From an uncultured Eubacteriales bacterium (GTDB lineage: Bacteria; Bacillota; Clostridia; Oscillospirales; Acutalibacteraceae): DNA of 64,000 nucleotides. The DNA is taken from positions 1-64,000 of the forward strand of contig ONCX01000007.1 in assembly GCA_900316455.1 (NCBI GenBank), in the 5' to 3' direction. Within the stretch, counting starts at the first letter, position 1; each line of letters opens with the position of its first letter. A program made the translations under genes and the position numbers. Below the pieces are notes generated by a model. The model was given only the letters and a program-made list of their open reading frames with translations, was not told the origin of the DNA and searched no databases. Shown here piece after piece: positions 25,692 through 35,950 of this stretch.

Positions 25692-25880
25692 CGAACAGCA
25701 GGCAGGTCTCCTGGCTTGAATATCAACGCGACCGACAGCCTTCCCGGATATATATAATAATCCAGTGACATTTTGCCGGCAGCTCCTTAATTACAGTGAC
25801 GAGTTCGCACAGGTCTTTCACCTGTTTCCCTTTTCACCCGCTCCTTGCGTAAATTACGCAATAACGGACACCTGCTGTCG
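25692..25880 (-). promoter_or_regulatory. Cobalamin (AdoCbl-type) riboswitch aptamer
   Basis: On the minus strand the B12-box motif GAGCTGCCGGCAAAATGTCAC and the closing AAGCCAGGAGACCTGCCTGC are present. The 5' strand CAGCAGG pairs with CCTGCTG to close P1. A conserved GGGTGAAAAGGGAA segment follows the first stem. Downstream lies an intrinsic terminator, then the uptake and biosynthesis genes, so cobalamin should shut off transcription of the whole operon. Confidence 0.93.
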
Positions 25881-25896
25881 TTTTATTTTCAGATAA

Positions 25897-25925
25897 ATAA
25901 TAACACGACCGTATTGATTTGTCAA
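25897..25925 (-). promoter_or_regulatory. Promoter of the cobalamin operon
   Basis: On the minus strand TTGACA (25920-25925), 17-base spacer, TATTAT (25897-25902), immediately upstream of the riboswitch. Confidence 0.8.
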
Positions 25926-25950
25926 TACAAATTCTGAGAGTCTGTTGCGG

Positions 25951-26014
25951 AAAAAAGCATACCCCGCAGATAAAGCCTGTTCAGGAGCATCCGCGGGGGG
26001 TACGTTATTTTTTT
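25951..26014. terminator. Terminator after the pyruvyl transferase gene
   Basis: A GC-rich stem (CATACCCCGCAGAT with ATCCGCGGGGGGTACG) is flanked by an A6 tract at 25951-25956 and a T7 tract at 26008-26014. It can end the minus-strand gene at 26005 and insulate the B12 promoter region. Confidence 0.7.
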
Positions 26015-26571
26015 GAATTAAAGATTTTTCTTTTTACTTTACGCAGCTTCTTATATGCCTTTACAACAAACAGCCTGTTGAGTTTGTCAAGCTCTTTGTT
26101 AAGACGGGCGATTTCCTTATCTTTCTTCTCGCAGTCTTTCCTGAGCTGCTTGTATTCCTTGTCTTTTTTCTTCATCTCGATGAATCTTGAAAGATAATGC
26201 TTTTCGCCTTTTTGCACCTTTATGACAAGCTTGTCAAGGTCTTCCTGCAATGATACGGGATTATTAATTAATTCTCTTTTTACGTCTTCAAAATCATATT
26301 TTGCCATTGAATTATCAGATATGCCTATGAAATCTCTCATTACGCTGAAAATAAAGTCGTAAAGCGACATAAGATAATCCTTATCAGGCGTGTATGACGA
26401 ATCATTTTCCATTTCTGACAGCCTTTTCAGGACGTCCTCAGCGTTCCAATCTTCAATGCTTATCGCCCTGTCAGGATAGCCTATGTTTTGGTAGAAAAAC
26501 GGAATCTTATCGTTCCATACAAGATTTACTGAGGGAACGTCAAGGGCGTACGATATTATTGATGATTTCAT
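26005..26571 (-). pseudogene. C-terminal part of a broken polysaccharide pyruvyl transferase
   Basis: This frame holds the second half of the enzyme: SSIISYALDVPSVNLVWNDKIPFFYQNIGYP, which in the family directly follows an R-(L/M)-H motif and includes the substrate-site lysine of WNDK. A charged coiled coil (about the last 80 residues, KKKDKEYKQLRKDCEKKDKEIARL) and a basic tail follow. It lies in the +1 frame relative to the N-terminal part. Between the TNG motif and SSII only about 18 residues remain where relatives have around 45, so a deletion that includes the conserved histidine segment is likely, not just a one-base slip. Confidence 0.6.
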
Positions 26572-27277
26572 ATTCCTTTGCAAAGTACAGAAGCGAATTG
26601 TTGTCAAGGAAGCTGCCGTTTGTATAAAAAGCATAATCTATTCCGTCTTCTTCCAGCTTCTTCCTCATTTCGTTCATATAATTCATCTCGTCAACAAGCT
26701 TCCATGGCTTGTCATTGTCGCCGAACAGCCCGCCGCGGACTGTGTTTATTCCTACGAATCTCTTGGAGGGGCGATTTAACTTTTTTAAATGGGAATGATA
26801 TACATATTTTGACCACACGGCTGGATCGCAAACCTGAACAATCTCAAAATCAGCGTCGCCTGCGTATCTGCGGAACATATCGGGATTTTCTCTGACTGAT
26901 ACGGCTCTGAAACACTTGCGTGCAAGCAATTCGTTGAGCAGGTGTTCATTTTCGCTGTTTACTCCCATGTTGTTTGCACCTATGGAAGAGAGAACAACCG
27001 GCACTCCGTTTTCATCGGCAGTGCGGATTATTTCTTCAACGAATTTATAATTATTCATATAGTTAATGCCAAACAAACCTCCGCCGGCAAAAAACAGAAT
27101 ATCTGAGGATATGATAAGATCTCTGTCGATAGCCTTATGCGGCATTTTGGCTAATTCTACTTTCTCATGGTCCATGCCTGAATTTTTTAGCGCCGTGTAC
27201 ATAAGCTTTTCAAAGCATATTCTTATTAGATTGTCTCCAAAATTGTCATCCACACATGATACTATGAGTATTTTCAA
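26540..27277 (-). pseudogene. N-terminal part of a polysaccharide pyruvyl transferase, frameshifted
   Basis: Enzymes of this family add ketal-linked pyruvate to cell-surface glycans. The 245-residue N-terminal segment has KILIVSCVDDNFGDNLI at the start, ISSDILFFAGGGLFGINYMN (about 70-90), VVLSSIGANNMG, a SVRENPD block and a FVGINTVRGG strand. It stops prematurely after NNIVRP. The rest of the enzyme continues in another frame to 26005. I start at TTG 27277 because AGAAGG lies seven bases upstream. A TTG at 27298 is also possible. Its own promoter sits at 27324-27352. Confidence 0.65.
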
Positions 27278-27323
27278 ATAAAATACCTTCTTTCGCAAAA
27301 GGAATAAATAATTGTACCTTTAT

Positions 27324-27352
27324 ATTTTACAATTATATAGTTGATTTGTCAA
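27324..27352 (-). promoter_or_regulatory. Promoter of the pyruvyl transferase gene
   Basis: Minus strand TTGACA (27347-27352), 17-base spacer, TAAAAT (27324-27329), about 45 bases before the TTG start. Confidence 0.7.
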
Positions 27353-27407
27353 TTTTTTTTGATTTTTTTCTTTATTTTATATTTGGCTCTGGTGTTTTCT
27401 TTTTCAT

Positions 27408-27451
27408 TATATATAACAGTTTGAATTTGCTGTTGTTCAAATTGCTTATAT
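27408..27451. repeat. Imperfect palindrome in the divergent rpoB upstream region
   Basis: TATATAACAGTTTGAA is followed, after a ten-base loop, by TTCAAATTGCTTATATA. It lies between the minus-strand promoter at 27324 and the rpoB promoter at 27491, where an operator could sit. Nothing else recognisable was seen between 27353 and 27490. Confidence 0.4.
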
Positions 27452-27490
27452 AGTCAGAATGACGAACGAAAAAATATTTTTTATTCGCAC

Positions 27491-27519
27491 TTGACAAATT
27501 AATATGTCTGTGATATACT
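27491..27519 (+). promoter_or_regulatory. rpoBC promoter
   Basis: TTGACA (27491-27496), 17-base spacer, TATACT (27514-27519). The predicted leader is about 225 bases long and contains a weak CTCAAAAA/TTTTTTGAG hairpin at 27564-27584. A second TTGACA at 27622 has no correctly spaced -10. Confidence 0.75.
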
Positions 27520-27752
27520 TATATAATAGCTTAAAATGGGGAGAGCGACCGTGGGATTTTTTGCTCAAAAATTGCTTTTTTGAGGTTTGAAATGCGCATA
27601 AATCCTTGAATTAGTTTATAATTGACAAAAAATTCATTCGCTATGGCTTAAAATTTTCATAGTGAAATTGCACAAACTTTTTCCCCATACGATAAGTTTT
27701 ACATTTTTTCAGTTTTTTTCCGATGTATTCTGAATGGAGTGAAGCTAACAAA

Positions 27753-30700
27753 ATGGTGAATGTAAAAAAAGTTCAAAACGGCAGAAATACCAGAATGTCT
27801 TTTTCCAAGATCACCGAAGTGCTCGAAATGCCAAATCTCATCGAGGTTCAGAAGAATTCCTACCAATGGTTCCTTGACAGAGGTCTCAAAGAAATATTTG
27901 AGGATTCATCAGGAATTGTGGATCACACAGGTAATCTGCTTCTCGAATTTATTGATTTTCGCATCAATTATGAGCCAAAGTACACAATCGAAGAGTGCAA
28001 GCTGCGCAACGCGACTTATTCCGCAACCCTTTATGTCACAGCACGTCTGACCAATAAAGAAACAGGCTATATGAAAGAGCAGGAGGTTTACATGGGCGAA
28101 TTCCCGCGAATGACCCCAAGCGGAACTTTCGTTATTAACGGCGCGGAACGTGTTATTATTTCGCAGCTTGTCAGATCTCCTGGCGTTTACTACAAAATGG
28201 AGCACGACAAGTCGGGCAAGGAACTTTTTTATGCCACTGTTATTCCTAACAGAGGTGCGTGGCTTGAATATGAAAATGACGTTAACGACGTCTTCTATGT
28301 CAGGATTGACAAGAACCGCAAGCTTCCTATTACAACATTCATTCGTTCGCTTGGTCTTTCAACAAACGACGATATCTATGAATACTTCGGCCATGATGAA
28401 CGTATAGAACAAACAATAGCAAAAGAGGCAACTCTTACCAAAGACGGAATTAACAGTTCCGATGAGGCGTGTATCGAGGTATTCAAAAAGCTTCGCCCGG
28501 GCGAGCCTCCTACAGTTGAAACTGCGCGCAACTACATCGAGGATATGTTCTTCGACCCGAAAAAATACGATATTTCAAGAGTGGGACGTCATAAATACAA
28601 TCAGAAGCTCTGTTTGGGCTTCAGATTGATAGGACACAGAGTTACCAAGCCGATTGTTAATTTCTTTACAGGAGAGATCGTTGCGGAAGCCGGAGATATT
28701 ATCAACAAGGCAAAAGCCGACGTGATCAACAATTGCGGCGCAAGCGTTGCTTTTATTCAGCTTGAGAACGAAAAGGAAATTAAGGTTATTTCCAACGGTA
28801 TGGTTGACATTCGTGAATACGTTGATTTTGACGTTAAAAAAGAATGCGGAATAGAAGAAAAAGTAAGCGTTGTTGTTTTGAAGGATATTCTCGACACATG
28901 CGAAACCGACGATGAAATAAAAGAAGCTATTATTGAACGCAAAAATGAGCTTATTCCCAAGCATATTACCCGTGACGATATTTTTGCCACAATCAACTAT
29001 TTCAATTGCGTCGCAAATGGAGTCGGCACGCTCGACGATATAGATCATCTCGGAAACAGAAGAATCCGTTCTGTCGGCGAACTGCTTCAGAATCAGTTCA
29101 GAATAGGCTTCGCCCGTCTTGAAAAAGGCGTAAGGGAGAAAATGAGCATCAATGAAATTGACAAGATGACTCCGACCACCCTTATCAACAGCCGCCCTGT
29201 AAATGCCGTAATTAAGGAATTTTTCGGTACGTCTCCTCTTTCTCAGTTTATGGATCAGAACAATCCTCTTGCGGAGCTTACTCATAAGAGAAGGCTTTCC
29301 GCGCTCGGTCCTGGAGGTTTGTCGAGAGAACGCGCCGGATTCGAGGTTCGCGACGTCCACTACAGCCACTATGGGCGTATGTGTCCTATTGAAACGCCTG
29401 AAGGACCAAACATCGGTCTTATTTCGTCCCTCGCCACCTATGCTCGCATAAATGAATATGGATTTATTGAAGCTCCTTTCCGCAAGGTTGATAAGGAAAA
29501 CGGAAAAGTAACCGACGAGGTTCGTTATATGACAGCGGATGTGGAAGATGAATTCATCGTTGCTCAGGCTAACGAACCGCTCGATGAAAACGGTCATTTT
29601 ATAAAGCCGAGAGCTACGGCAAGATTCAGAGGCGAGTTCCTCGAAACAGAGGTAAACAAAATAGACTACATGGACGTTTCTCCTAAGATGCTTGTCTCTG
29701 TAGCTACAGCAATGATTCCGTTTCTTGAAAACGACGACGCTAACCGCGCTCTTATGGGATCCAACATGCAGAAACAGGCTGTTCCGCTTATCAGATGCGA
29801 GACGCCTATCGTTGGTACCGGTATGGAATACAAAGCCGGAGTTGACTCAGGAAACTGCGTGCTTGCAGAGAATTCCGGAACGGTTACCTATGTAAGCGCC
29901 GATGAGATACGTGTAAAAGTAGACGGAAGCGACAAAACCGATACCTATCATATCATAAAATTCATGCGCTCCAACCAGGGCAACTGTTTCAATCAGACTC
30001 CTATTGTCAATTACGGTGAGCATGTTAATAAGGGCGATGTAATTGCCGACGGTCCTTCCACTCAGAACGGTGAGATTTCTCTTGGCAAAAATGTCCTCAT
30101 AGGATTTATGACATGGGAAGGCTACAATTACGAGGATGCTGTTCTTCTTAATGAGAAAATTGTCCGTGAAGATCTTTTCACTTCTATCCATATTGCCGAA
30201 TTCCAGATTGAAGCGAGAGATACCAAGCTCGGTCCTGAAAGCATTACTTCAGATATCCCGAACGTAAGCGACGACGCTCTCAAGAATTTAGGCGAGGACG
30301 GTATTGTTCATATCGGAGCTGAGGTGCATGCTGGCGATATACTTGTAGGCAAGGTCACTCCCAAGGGCGAAACCGAGCTTACTGCCGAGGAAAGGCTTCT
30401 TCGTGCGATTTTCGGAGAAAAAGCGCGCGAAGTTCGCGATACTTCCCTGAAGGTGCCTCACGGCGAAAGCGGTATTGTTGTAGACGTTCAGGTATTTAAT
30501 AAGGATAATTGTGACGAGCTTTCTCCCGGGGTGAATAAGAGAGTAAGAATATATCTTGCTCAGAAGAGAAAAATCAGCGTCGGTGACAAAATGGCAGGTC
30601 GTCACGGTAACAAGGGCGTTGTTTCAAGAATACTTCCTGTTGAAGACATGCCGTTCCTGCCTGACGGTCGTCCGCTCGATATCGTTCTTAATCCTTTGGG

Positions 30701-31571
30701 CGTTCCTTCCCGAATGAACATCGGTCAGGTTCTTGAGGTACATCTCGGTATGGCGGCAAAGGCTCTCGGATACAAGGTAATGACTCCTGTATTCGATGGC
30801 GCTCATGAAAGCGATATCGTTGATATGTTTGAGGAAGCCGGTCTTGATACAGACGGAAAAACTGTTCTTTACGACGGTCGTACAGGTGAAAAATTCGACA
30901 ACCGCGTTACCGTTGGCTATATGTACTTCCTTAAACTCCATCACCTTGTCGATGATAAGATACACGCACGTTCTACAGGTCCGTACTCTCTCGTGACACA
31001 GCAGCCGCTCGGCGGCAAGGCGCAGTTCGGCGGACAGCGCTTCGGCGAAATGGAAGTCTGGGCTCTTGAGGCATACGGCGCTGCATATACTCTTCAGGAA
31101 ATACTCACAATTAAATCCGATGACGTTGTGGGACGTGTGAAGACCTATGAAGCAATCATAAAGGGTCAGAATATTCCTAAGCCCGGTATCCCTGAATCAT
31201 TCAAGGTTCTGATAAAGGAATTGCAGTCTCTCGGTCTCGACGTCAAGGTGCTTGACGCCGATCAGAATGAAGTTGATCTGAAACAGCATTTTGACGATGA
31301 TGATGATTCTTATCTTCAGGACGAAAACACAGAGCCGATTTCTGACAACATTGTTGACGAAGACGAGCTTGATGAGCTTGGCTACAATGAAGCTGACGAA
31401 GACGACGTTTTTGATTCTGATGATAATGACATCGCGTCGGATATTTCCGGTGCATATCTTTCCGAATTGGATGAAGATGAAGACGAGGATGAGGATGACG
31501 ACGATTTCAGCATCGATGAAATTTTTGAAAGCGAAGACAGTGACAAAGACGACGCAGAAGAACAGTTTTAA
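27753..31571 (+). CDS. rpoB: DNA-directed RNA polymerase beta subunit
   Basis: Core RNA polymerase subunit. The 1272-residue sequence has [21 protein letters not shown] at the N-terminus, the [24 protein letters not shown] fork region, the rifampicin-pocket block [43 protein letters not shown], and the switch/clamp motif [16 protein letters not shown]. The C-terminal [24 protein letters not shown] is also present. An acidic Asp/Glu-rich tail of about 90 residues follows, common in Clostridia. The ATG at 27753 matches the usual N-terminus. The ATG at 27723 would add ten residues without a ribosome-binding site. Wild-type-looking residues D, H and S occupy the rifampicin pocket. Confidence 0.98.
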   Translation: MVNVKKVQNGRNTRMSFSKITEVLEMPNLIEVQKNSYQWFLDRGLKEIFEDSSGIVDHTGNLLLEFIDFRINYEPKYTIEECKLRNATYSATLYVTARLTNKETGYMKEQEVYMGEFPRMTPSGTFVINGAERVIISQLVRSPGVYYKMEHDKSGKELFYATVIPNRGAWLEYENDVNDVFYVRIDKNRKLPITTFIRSLGLSTNDDIYEYFGHDERIEQTIAKEATLTKDGINSSDEACIEVFKKLRPGEPPTVETARNYIEDMFFDPKKYDISRVGRHKYNQKLCLGFRLIGHRVTKPIVNFFTGEIVAEAGDIINKAKADVINNCGASVAFIQLENEKEIKVISNGMVDIREYVDFDVKKECGIEEKVSVVVLKDILDTCETDDEIKEAIIERKNELIPKHITRDDIFATINYFNCVANGVGTLDDIDHLGNRRIRSVGELLQNQFRIGFARLEKGVREKMSINEIDKMTPTTLINSRPVNAVIKEFFGTSPLSQFMDQNNPLAELTHKRRLSALGPGGLSRERAGFEVRDVHYSHYGRMCPIETPEGPNIGLISSLATYARINEYGFIEAPFRKVDKENGKVTDEVRYMTADVEDEFIVAQANEPLDENGHFIKPRATARFRGEFLETEVNKIDYMDVSPKMLVSVATAMIPFLENDDANRALMGSNMQKQAVPLIRCETPIVGTGMEYKAGVDSGNCVLAENSGTVTYVSADEIRVKVDGSDKTDTYHIIKFMRSNQGNCFNQTPIVNYGEHVNKGDVIADGPSTQNGEISLGKNVLIGFMTWEGYNYEDAVLLNEKIVREDLFTSIHIAEFQIEARDTKLGPESITSDIPNVSDDALKNLGEDGIVHIGAEVHAGDILVGKVTPKGETELTAEERLLRAIFGEKAREVRDTSLKVPHGESGIVVDVQVFNKDNCDELSPGVNKRVRIYLAQKRKISVGDKMAGRHGNKGVVSRILPVEDMPFLPDGRPLDIVLNPLGVPSRMNIGQVLEVHLGMAAKALGYKVMTPVFDGAHESDIVDMFEEAGLDTDGKTVLYDGRTGEKFDNRVTVGYMYFLKLHHLVDDKIHARSTGPYSLVTQQPLGGKAQFGGQRFGEMEVWALEAYGAAYTLQEILTIKSDDVVGRVKTYEAIIKGQNIPKPGIPESFKVLIKELQSLGLDVKVLDADQNEVDLKQHFDDDDDSYLQDENTEPISDNIVDEDELDELGYNEADEDDVFDSDDNDIASDISGAYLSELDEDEDEDEDDDDFSIDEIFESEDSDKDDAEEQF

Positions 31572-31583
31572 GGGGGTCTTCAG

Positions 31584-34500
31584 ATGGAATTCAATGAATT
31601 TGACTCAATAAAAATCGGTCTTGCTTCGCCAGAGCAGATCAGAAGCTGGTCATACGGCGAGGTCACAAAGCCCGAAACTATTAATTACCGCACTCTAAAG
31701 CCCGAAAAAGACGGTCTCTACTGCGAAAGGATATTTGGTCCGACAAAGGACTGGGAATGTCACTGCGGCAAGTATAAACGAATTAAGTATAAAGGCAAAA
31801 AGTGCGAAAAATGCGGAGTTGAAATTACCCGCTCAAAGGTTCGCCGCGAGCGAATGGGAAGCATAGAGCTTGCTGCTCCGGTTTCGCATATTTGGTACTT
31901 CAAGGGTATTCCCTGCCGTATCGGATTTATGCTCGATATTACCCCAAGACATCTCGAAAAGGTGCTTTACTTTGCCTCCTATATTGTAACTGACCCAGGT
32001 GATGTGCCGCGTCTGCAATATAAGCAGGTTCTCAATGAGAATGAATACAGCGAACTGAGAGAGGCCTACGGCGATGAATTCAAAGCCGAGATGGGAGCGG
32101 AAGCTATTCAGAAGCTTCTTGCGGACATTGATCTGGATCAGCTCTCAAATGAGCTTAAATCAGAGCTTGAAACCGCGTCAGGTCAGAAAAAGGTAAGACT
32201 TCTTAAAAGACTCGACGTGGTTGAGGCATTCCGCCTTTCCGGCAACCGTCCGGAGTGGATGATTCTCAATGTTATTCCTGTTATCCCTCCGGATATTCGC
32301 CCGATGGTTCCGCTCGACGGCGGAAGATTTGCAACCAGCGATTTAAACGATCTTTATCGCAAGGTTATCAACCGCAATAACAGACTTAAAAGACTCCTTG
32401 AACTTGGCGCTCCGGAAATAATTGTACGCAATGAAAAGAGAATGCTTCAGGAATCTGTTGACGCACTTATTGATAACGGACGCAGAGGCAGACCTGTTAC
32501 AGGTCCAAACAACCGCACGCTTAAATCGCTCTCTGAAATGCTTAAAGGCAAGCAGGGACGCTTCCGTCAGAACCTTTTGGGCAAGCGTGTCGATTACTCC
32601 GGACGTTCGGTTATCGTCGTCGGTCCTGAACTCAAAATGTATCAGTGCGGACTTCCTAAAGAAATGGCGCTTGAGCTTTTCAAGCCGTTTGTCATGAAGC
32701 GCCTTACTGAGACGGGCAAGGCTCAGAATGTCAAATGCGCACGTAAAATGGTTGAGAGAGGCGAAGCTCCTGTGTGGGACGCTCTTGAAACCGTTATCAA
32801 AGGGCATCCCGTAATGCTGAACCGCGCTCCGACGCTTCACCGCCTTGGAATTCAGGCGTTTGAGCCTGTTCTCGTGGAAGGACGCGCAATTAAACTGCAC
32901 CCTCTGGTATGTACGGCATTCAACGCTGACTTTGACGGCGATCAGATGGCTGTTCACGTACCGCTTGGTTCCGAGGCGCAGGCTGAGGCAAGACTGCTTA
33001 TGCTCGCTTCCGGCAACCTGCTGAAGCCTTCCGACGGAAAGCCTGTCGCTGTACCTACTCAGGATATGGTATTGGGTTCCTATTACCTTACCCTCGACAA
33101 GGACGGCGAACCCGGCGAGGGTAAGTATTTCAAGGATTTTGACGAAGCTTTGATGGCTTATGATTTTAACGTTATCTCGCTTCATTCCAAAATAAAGGTT
33201 CGCCGGACTGGATTTTTTAACGGAAAGCCAATAACCAAGATGATCGAAACAACTGTTGGTAAGATTATCTTTAACCGTCCGATTCCTCAGGATCTTGGCT
33301 TTACCGACCGCACAGATGAGGACAAGTGCTTAAATCTTGAAATAGATTTCCTTGTCCGTAAAAAGGAACTCGGTCAGATCATTGAGCGATGCATTAAGGT
33401 TCACGGCGTTGCACAAACATCTGTTGTTCTCGACGCGATCAAGTCTCAGGGCTACAAATATTCTACTAAGGGCGCGCTTACTGTTGCGGTTCGCGACGCT
33501 ACCATTCCTCCCCAGAAGAAAGAAATAATCGCCAATACTGAGCATGAGGTTGACAATGTTCTCAAGCTTTTCCGCAAAGGTCTGCTTACCGACGAGGAAC
33601 GCTATAACCTGACTATAAAGGCTTGGGAGAAAGCTACGAACGACGTCGCAAATGCCCTCAAGTCTAACATGGATAAATATAATCCGATTCAGATGATGGC
33701 TCATTCCGGCGCCCGTGGTTCAGACAACCAGATCAAGCAGCTTGCAGGTATGCGCGGACTTATCGCCAATACATCAGGACGTACAATAGAAATTCCGATT
33801 CGTTCCAATTATCGTGAAGGTCTGAATATTCTCGAATACTTCATCTCGTCCCGCGGCGCAAGAAAGGGTCTTGCCGACACGGCTCTGCGTACCGCCGACT
33901 CGGGCTATCTTACCCGCCGTTTGGTAGACGTTTCACAGGAAGTTATTATACGGGATGACGACTGCAAATGTGAACACGGCATAGAGGTCTACGCTATTAA
34001 GGATGGCAACGAGATTATCGAACGTCTTGAAGAGAGACTCTACGGCAGATATCTTGTAAATGATTTCTGTGACGCGGATGGTAATGTGCTCGTATCCAAG
34101 AATAAAATGATGGACGACAATGACGCAAAGATTATTGTCGATTCAGGTGTGGAACGTGTTGAAATCCGTTCTATACTCACCTGCCAGTCCAAGCGCGGAA
34201 TTTGCAAGAAGTGCTACGGCAATAATCTGGCGACAGGCAAGGTCGTAACTAAGGGTGAGGCTGTCGGTATAATCGCTGCACAGTCGATCGGTGAACCTGG
34301 TACTCAGCTTACTATGAGAACATTCCATACGGGCGGTATTGCCAGTGCGGAGGATATTACACAGGGTCTTCCCCGCGTCGAGGAACTTTTTGAAGGAAGA
34401 AAGCCTAAGGCTCTTGCCATAATCAGCGAAATTGACGGCATTGTTTCTCTTGAAGAAGACAGAACCAAGAGCGTTGTAAAAAATAACGTTGTTGTCACCA

Positions 34501-35132
34501 ACCCCGAAAACGGCGAAAAGCGTACCTACCTTATTCCTTTCGGCTCCAGAAGAAAGGTTCAGGAAGGAGATTTCATCAAGGCAGGCGACAGAATAACTGA
34601 CGGTTCTGTGAATCCCCACGATATTCTCGCAATCAAAGGCTCAAACGCCGTCCAAGAGTATCTTATCGAGGAAGTACAGCGCGTTTACCGCTTGCAGGGC
34701 GTTGATATCAATGACAAGCATATCGAGGTTATTGTGCGTCAGATGATGAAAAAGGTTCAGGTAGAGGATCCCGGAGATACACTTCTTTTGCCAAATACGC
34801 TTGTTGACAAGTCGGAATTCGAGGCTGCAAATGAAGAGATTCTTGCCCGCCGTGAAAGCGAGGGCGATGAATCAATCCGCCTCGCTACATGCCGACCTGT
34901 CATGCAGGGTATCAGTAAGGCGTCCCTTTCGACCAAATCATTCCTTTCCGCAGCGTCGTTCCAGGAAACTACAAAGGTTCTTACCGATGCGGCAATCAAG
35001 GGCAAGCTTGATCCTCTTATCGGTCTGAAAGAAAACGTTATCATCGGCAAGCTGATTCCCGCAGGAACAGGTATGGTTCCCGCGTCAGATAAGGTAGTTG
35101 AGGTTGAGCCTATCACAAGTATGGATATTTAA
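31584..35132 (+). CDS. rpoC: DNA-directed RNA polymerase beta' subunit
   Basis: An 1182-residue catalytic subunit, 12 bases after rpoB with GGGGG upstream of the ATG. The N-terminal zinc ribbon is CHC...CEKCG (about 54-75). The bridge to the active site includes [22 protein letters not shown] and the Mg2+-binding [12 protein letters not shown] (about residue 447). The trigger loop region includes the [19 protein letters not shown] motif, and the second zinc-binding cysteine cluster is present ([13 protein letters not shown]). Length and order are those of a typical Firmicutes beta' without large insertions. Confidence 0.98.
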   Translation: MEFNEFDSIKIGLASPEQIRSWSYGEVTKPETINYRTLKPEKDGLYCERIFGPTKDWECHCGKYKRIKYKGKKCEKCGVEITRSKVRRERMGSIELAAPVSHIWYFKGIPCRIGFMLDITPRHLEKVLYFASYIVTDPGDVPRLQYKQVLNENEYSELREAYGDEFKAEMGAEAIQKLLADIDLDQLSNELKSELETASGQKKVRLLKRLDVVEAFRLSGNRPEWMILNVIPVIPPDIRPMVPLDGGRFATSDLNDLYRKVINRNNRLKRLLELGAPEIIVRNEKRMLQESVDALIDNGRRGRPVTGPNNRTLKSLSEMLKGKQGRFRQNLLGKRVDYSGRSVIVVGPELKMYQCGLPKEMALELFKPFVMKRLTETGKAQNVKCARKMVERGEAPVWDALETVIKGHPVMLNRAPTLHRLGIQAFEPVLVEGRAIKLHPLVCTAFNADFDGDQMAVHVPLGSEAQAEARLLMLASGNLLKPSDGKPVAVPTQDMVLGSYYLTLDKDGEPGEGKYFKDFDEALMAYDFNVISLHSKIKVRRTGFFNGKPITKMIETTVGKIIFNRPIPQDLGFTDRTDEDKCLNLEIDFLVRKKELGQIIERCIKVHGVAQTSVVLDAIKSQGYKYSTKGALTVAVRDATIPPQKKEIIANTEHEVDNVLKLFRKGLLTDEERYNLTIKAWEKATNDVANALKSNMDKYNPIQMMAHSGARGSDNQIKQLAGMRGLIANTSGRTIEIPIRSNYREGLNILEYFISSRGARKGLADTALRTADSGYLTRRLVDVSQEVIIRDDDCKCEHGIEVYAIKDGNEIIERLEERLYGRYLVNDFCDADGNVLVSKNKMMDDNDAKIIVDSGVERVEIRSILTCQSKRGICKKCYGNNLATGKVVTKGEAVGIIAAQSIGEPGTQLTMRTFHTGGIASAEDITQGLPRVEELFEGRKPKALAIISEIDGIVSLEEDRTKSVVKNNVVVTNPENGEKRTYLIPFGSRRKVQEGDFIKAGDRITDGSVNPHDILAIKGSNAVQEYLIEEVQRVYRLQGVDINDKHIEVIVRQMMKKVQVEDPGDTLLLPNTLVDKSEFEAANEEILARRESEGDESIRLATCRPVMQGISKASLSTKSFLSAASFQETTKVLTDAAIKGKLDPLIGLKENVIIGKLIPAGTGMVPASDKVVEVEPITSMDI

Positions 35133-35161
35133 ATAATTTATAATGAAAGTTGGAGTACTAC

Positions 35162-35605
35162 ATGAAAGATAATAATCAGACAGTTTCTGACGCAGAGGTT
35201 CAAGAAGTTACCGAAGAAACAAAAAAAGACGAGAACACAGAAGAAAAGAGAGAAGTAGTTAAGGACGATATCGCAACTCTTAATTCGATTATCGAAAAAT
35301 ACAATCTTTCTGTGCTTGAAAAGAAGATACTCAGCAAGATCGTCTCTCTGCTTGAAACAAAGCAGATGCGCGGTATGCTTCCTCCTCAGAATATCGGAGA
35401 TTCGGTATTCAAGATGTATTCCTCTGATGACGAGCCTACAGAATTCCTTGTAGACAGAGTTGAGTTCGACGATTACGGCTGGAATCTCGTCAGCTATGAG
35501 AAATTCGGAACTTCAGAAGTGGAATTCGTATTCAGCGAGAGAGATTACAATAATTTCTTCTTTGACACGGCTGAACTTGCTAAGGAGCATTATCACAAGA
35601 AATAA
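35162..35605 (+). CDS. Small acidic protein of unknown function downstream of rpoC
   Basis: A 147-residue protein. The first 45 residues are disordered and acidic (many Glu, Lys, Asp). A helical segment (EKYNLSVLEKKILSKIVSLLE) and a compact beta domain follow, with a GDSVFKMYS strand, an FLVDRVEFDDYGWNLVSYE hairpin and an FFFDTAELAKEHYHKK ending. The last motif recalls small phage- or plasmid-like proteins that end in an 'F.T.EEAE' helix, but no named family was recognised. I start at ATG 35162 because GGAG lies six bases upstream. Position suggests co-transcription with rpoBC; no function can be assigned. Confidence 0.7.
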   Translation: MKDNNQTVSDAEVQEVTEETKKDENTEEKREVVKDDIATLNSIIEKYNLSVLEKKILSKIVSLLETKQMRGMLPPQNIGDSVFKMYSSDDEPTEFLVDRVEFDDYGWNLVSYEKFGTSEVEFVFSERDYNNFFFDTAELAKEHYHKK

Positions 35606-35642
35606 GGTATATAATACCTCAATTTAATAATTTAAAAGCATT

Positions 35643-35927
35643 GAAGAGATGAGTATGCTTCTTCACCCATCACAGAGAGTCCGGTACGGTGAGAACGGAT
35701 ATGCGGGAAAAGCTGAATATGGTCTCGGAGCTTCGCTGTCGAGTGTATTTTTTCATAAGACTGCGGCGTGCGCGCACGTTACAGCGCAGGTGTATGTTAT
35801 TGACTGTAAAAGTCAACCAGCGTACACCCTGAGGTCGTCCGCTGTGAGGCGGCGATGAAAAAAGGTGGTAACACGAAGCGTCCGCTCTCGTCCTTTTATA
35901 AGGAAGAAACGGGCGCTTCTTATATTT
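35643..35927 (+). promoter_or_regulatory. T-box leader (methionine type) upstream of metG
   Basis: The leader contains an AGAGAG motif in stem I (35679-35684), a candidate methionine specifier ATG on the 3' side of stem I (35719-35721, in GCTGAATATGG), and the T-box sequence AAAGGTGGTAACACG (35861-35875). A terminator hairpin GAAGCGTCCG/CGGGCGCTTC (35875-35919) followed by TTATATTTATT completes the unit. Uncharged tRNA-Met would pair with the T-box and disrupt the terminator, raising MetG synthesis. The specifier position is inferred; the T-box and terminator are seen directly. Confidence 0.88.
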
Positions 35928-35950
35928 ATTATATGAAAGGAAGTTGCGTA

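Noticed and set aside
27622..27654. Second rpoB promoter (TTGACA ... TAAAAT)
   Set aside because: Spacing is 21 bases, too long for a sigma-A promoter.
28575..29597. 340-codon minus-strand open frame opposite rpoB
   Set aside because: Antisense shadow of the highly conserved beta subunit; no ribosome-binding site and no recognisable motifs.
35649..35858. Small open frame between the unknown gene and metG
   Set aside because: Lies entirely in the T-box leader, which explains the sequence better.
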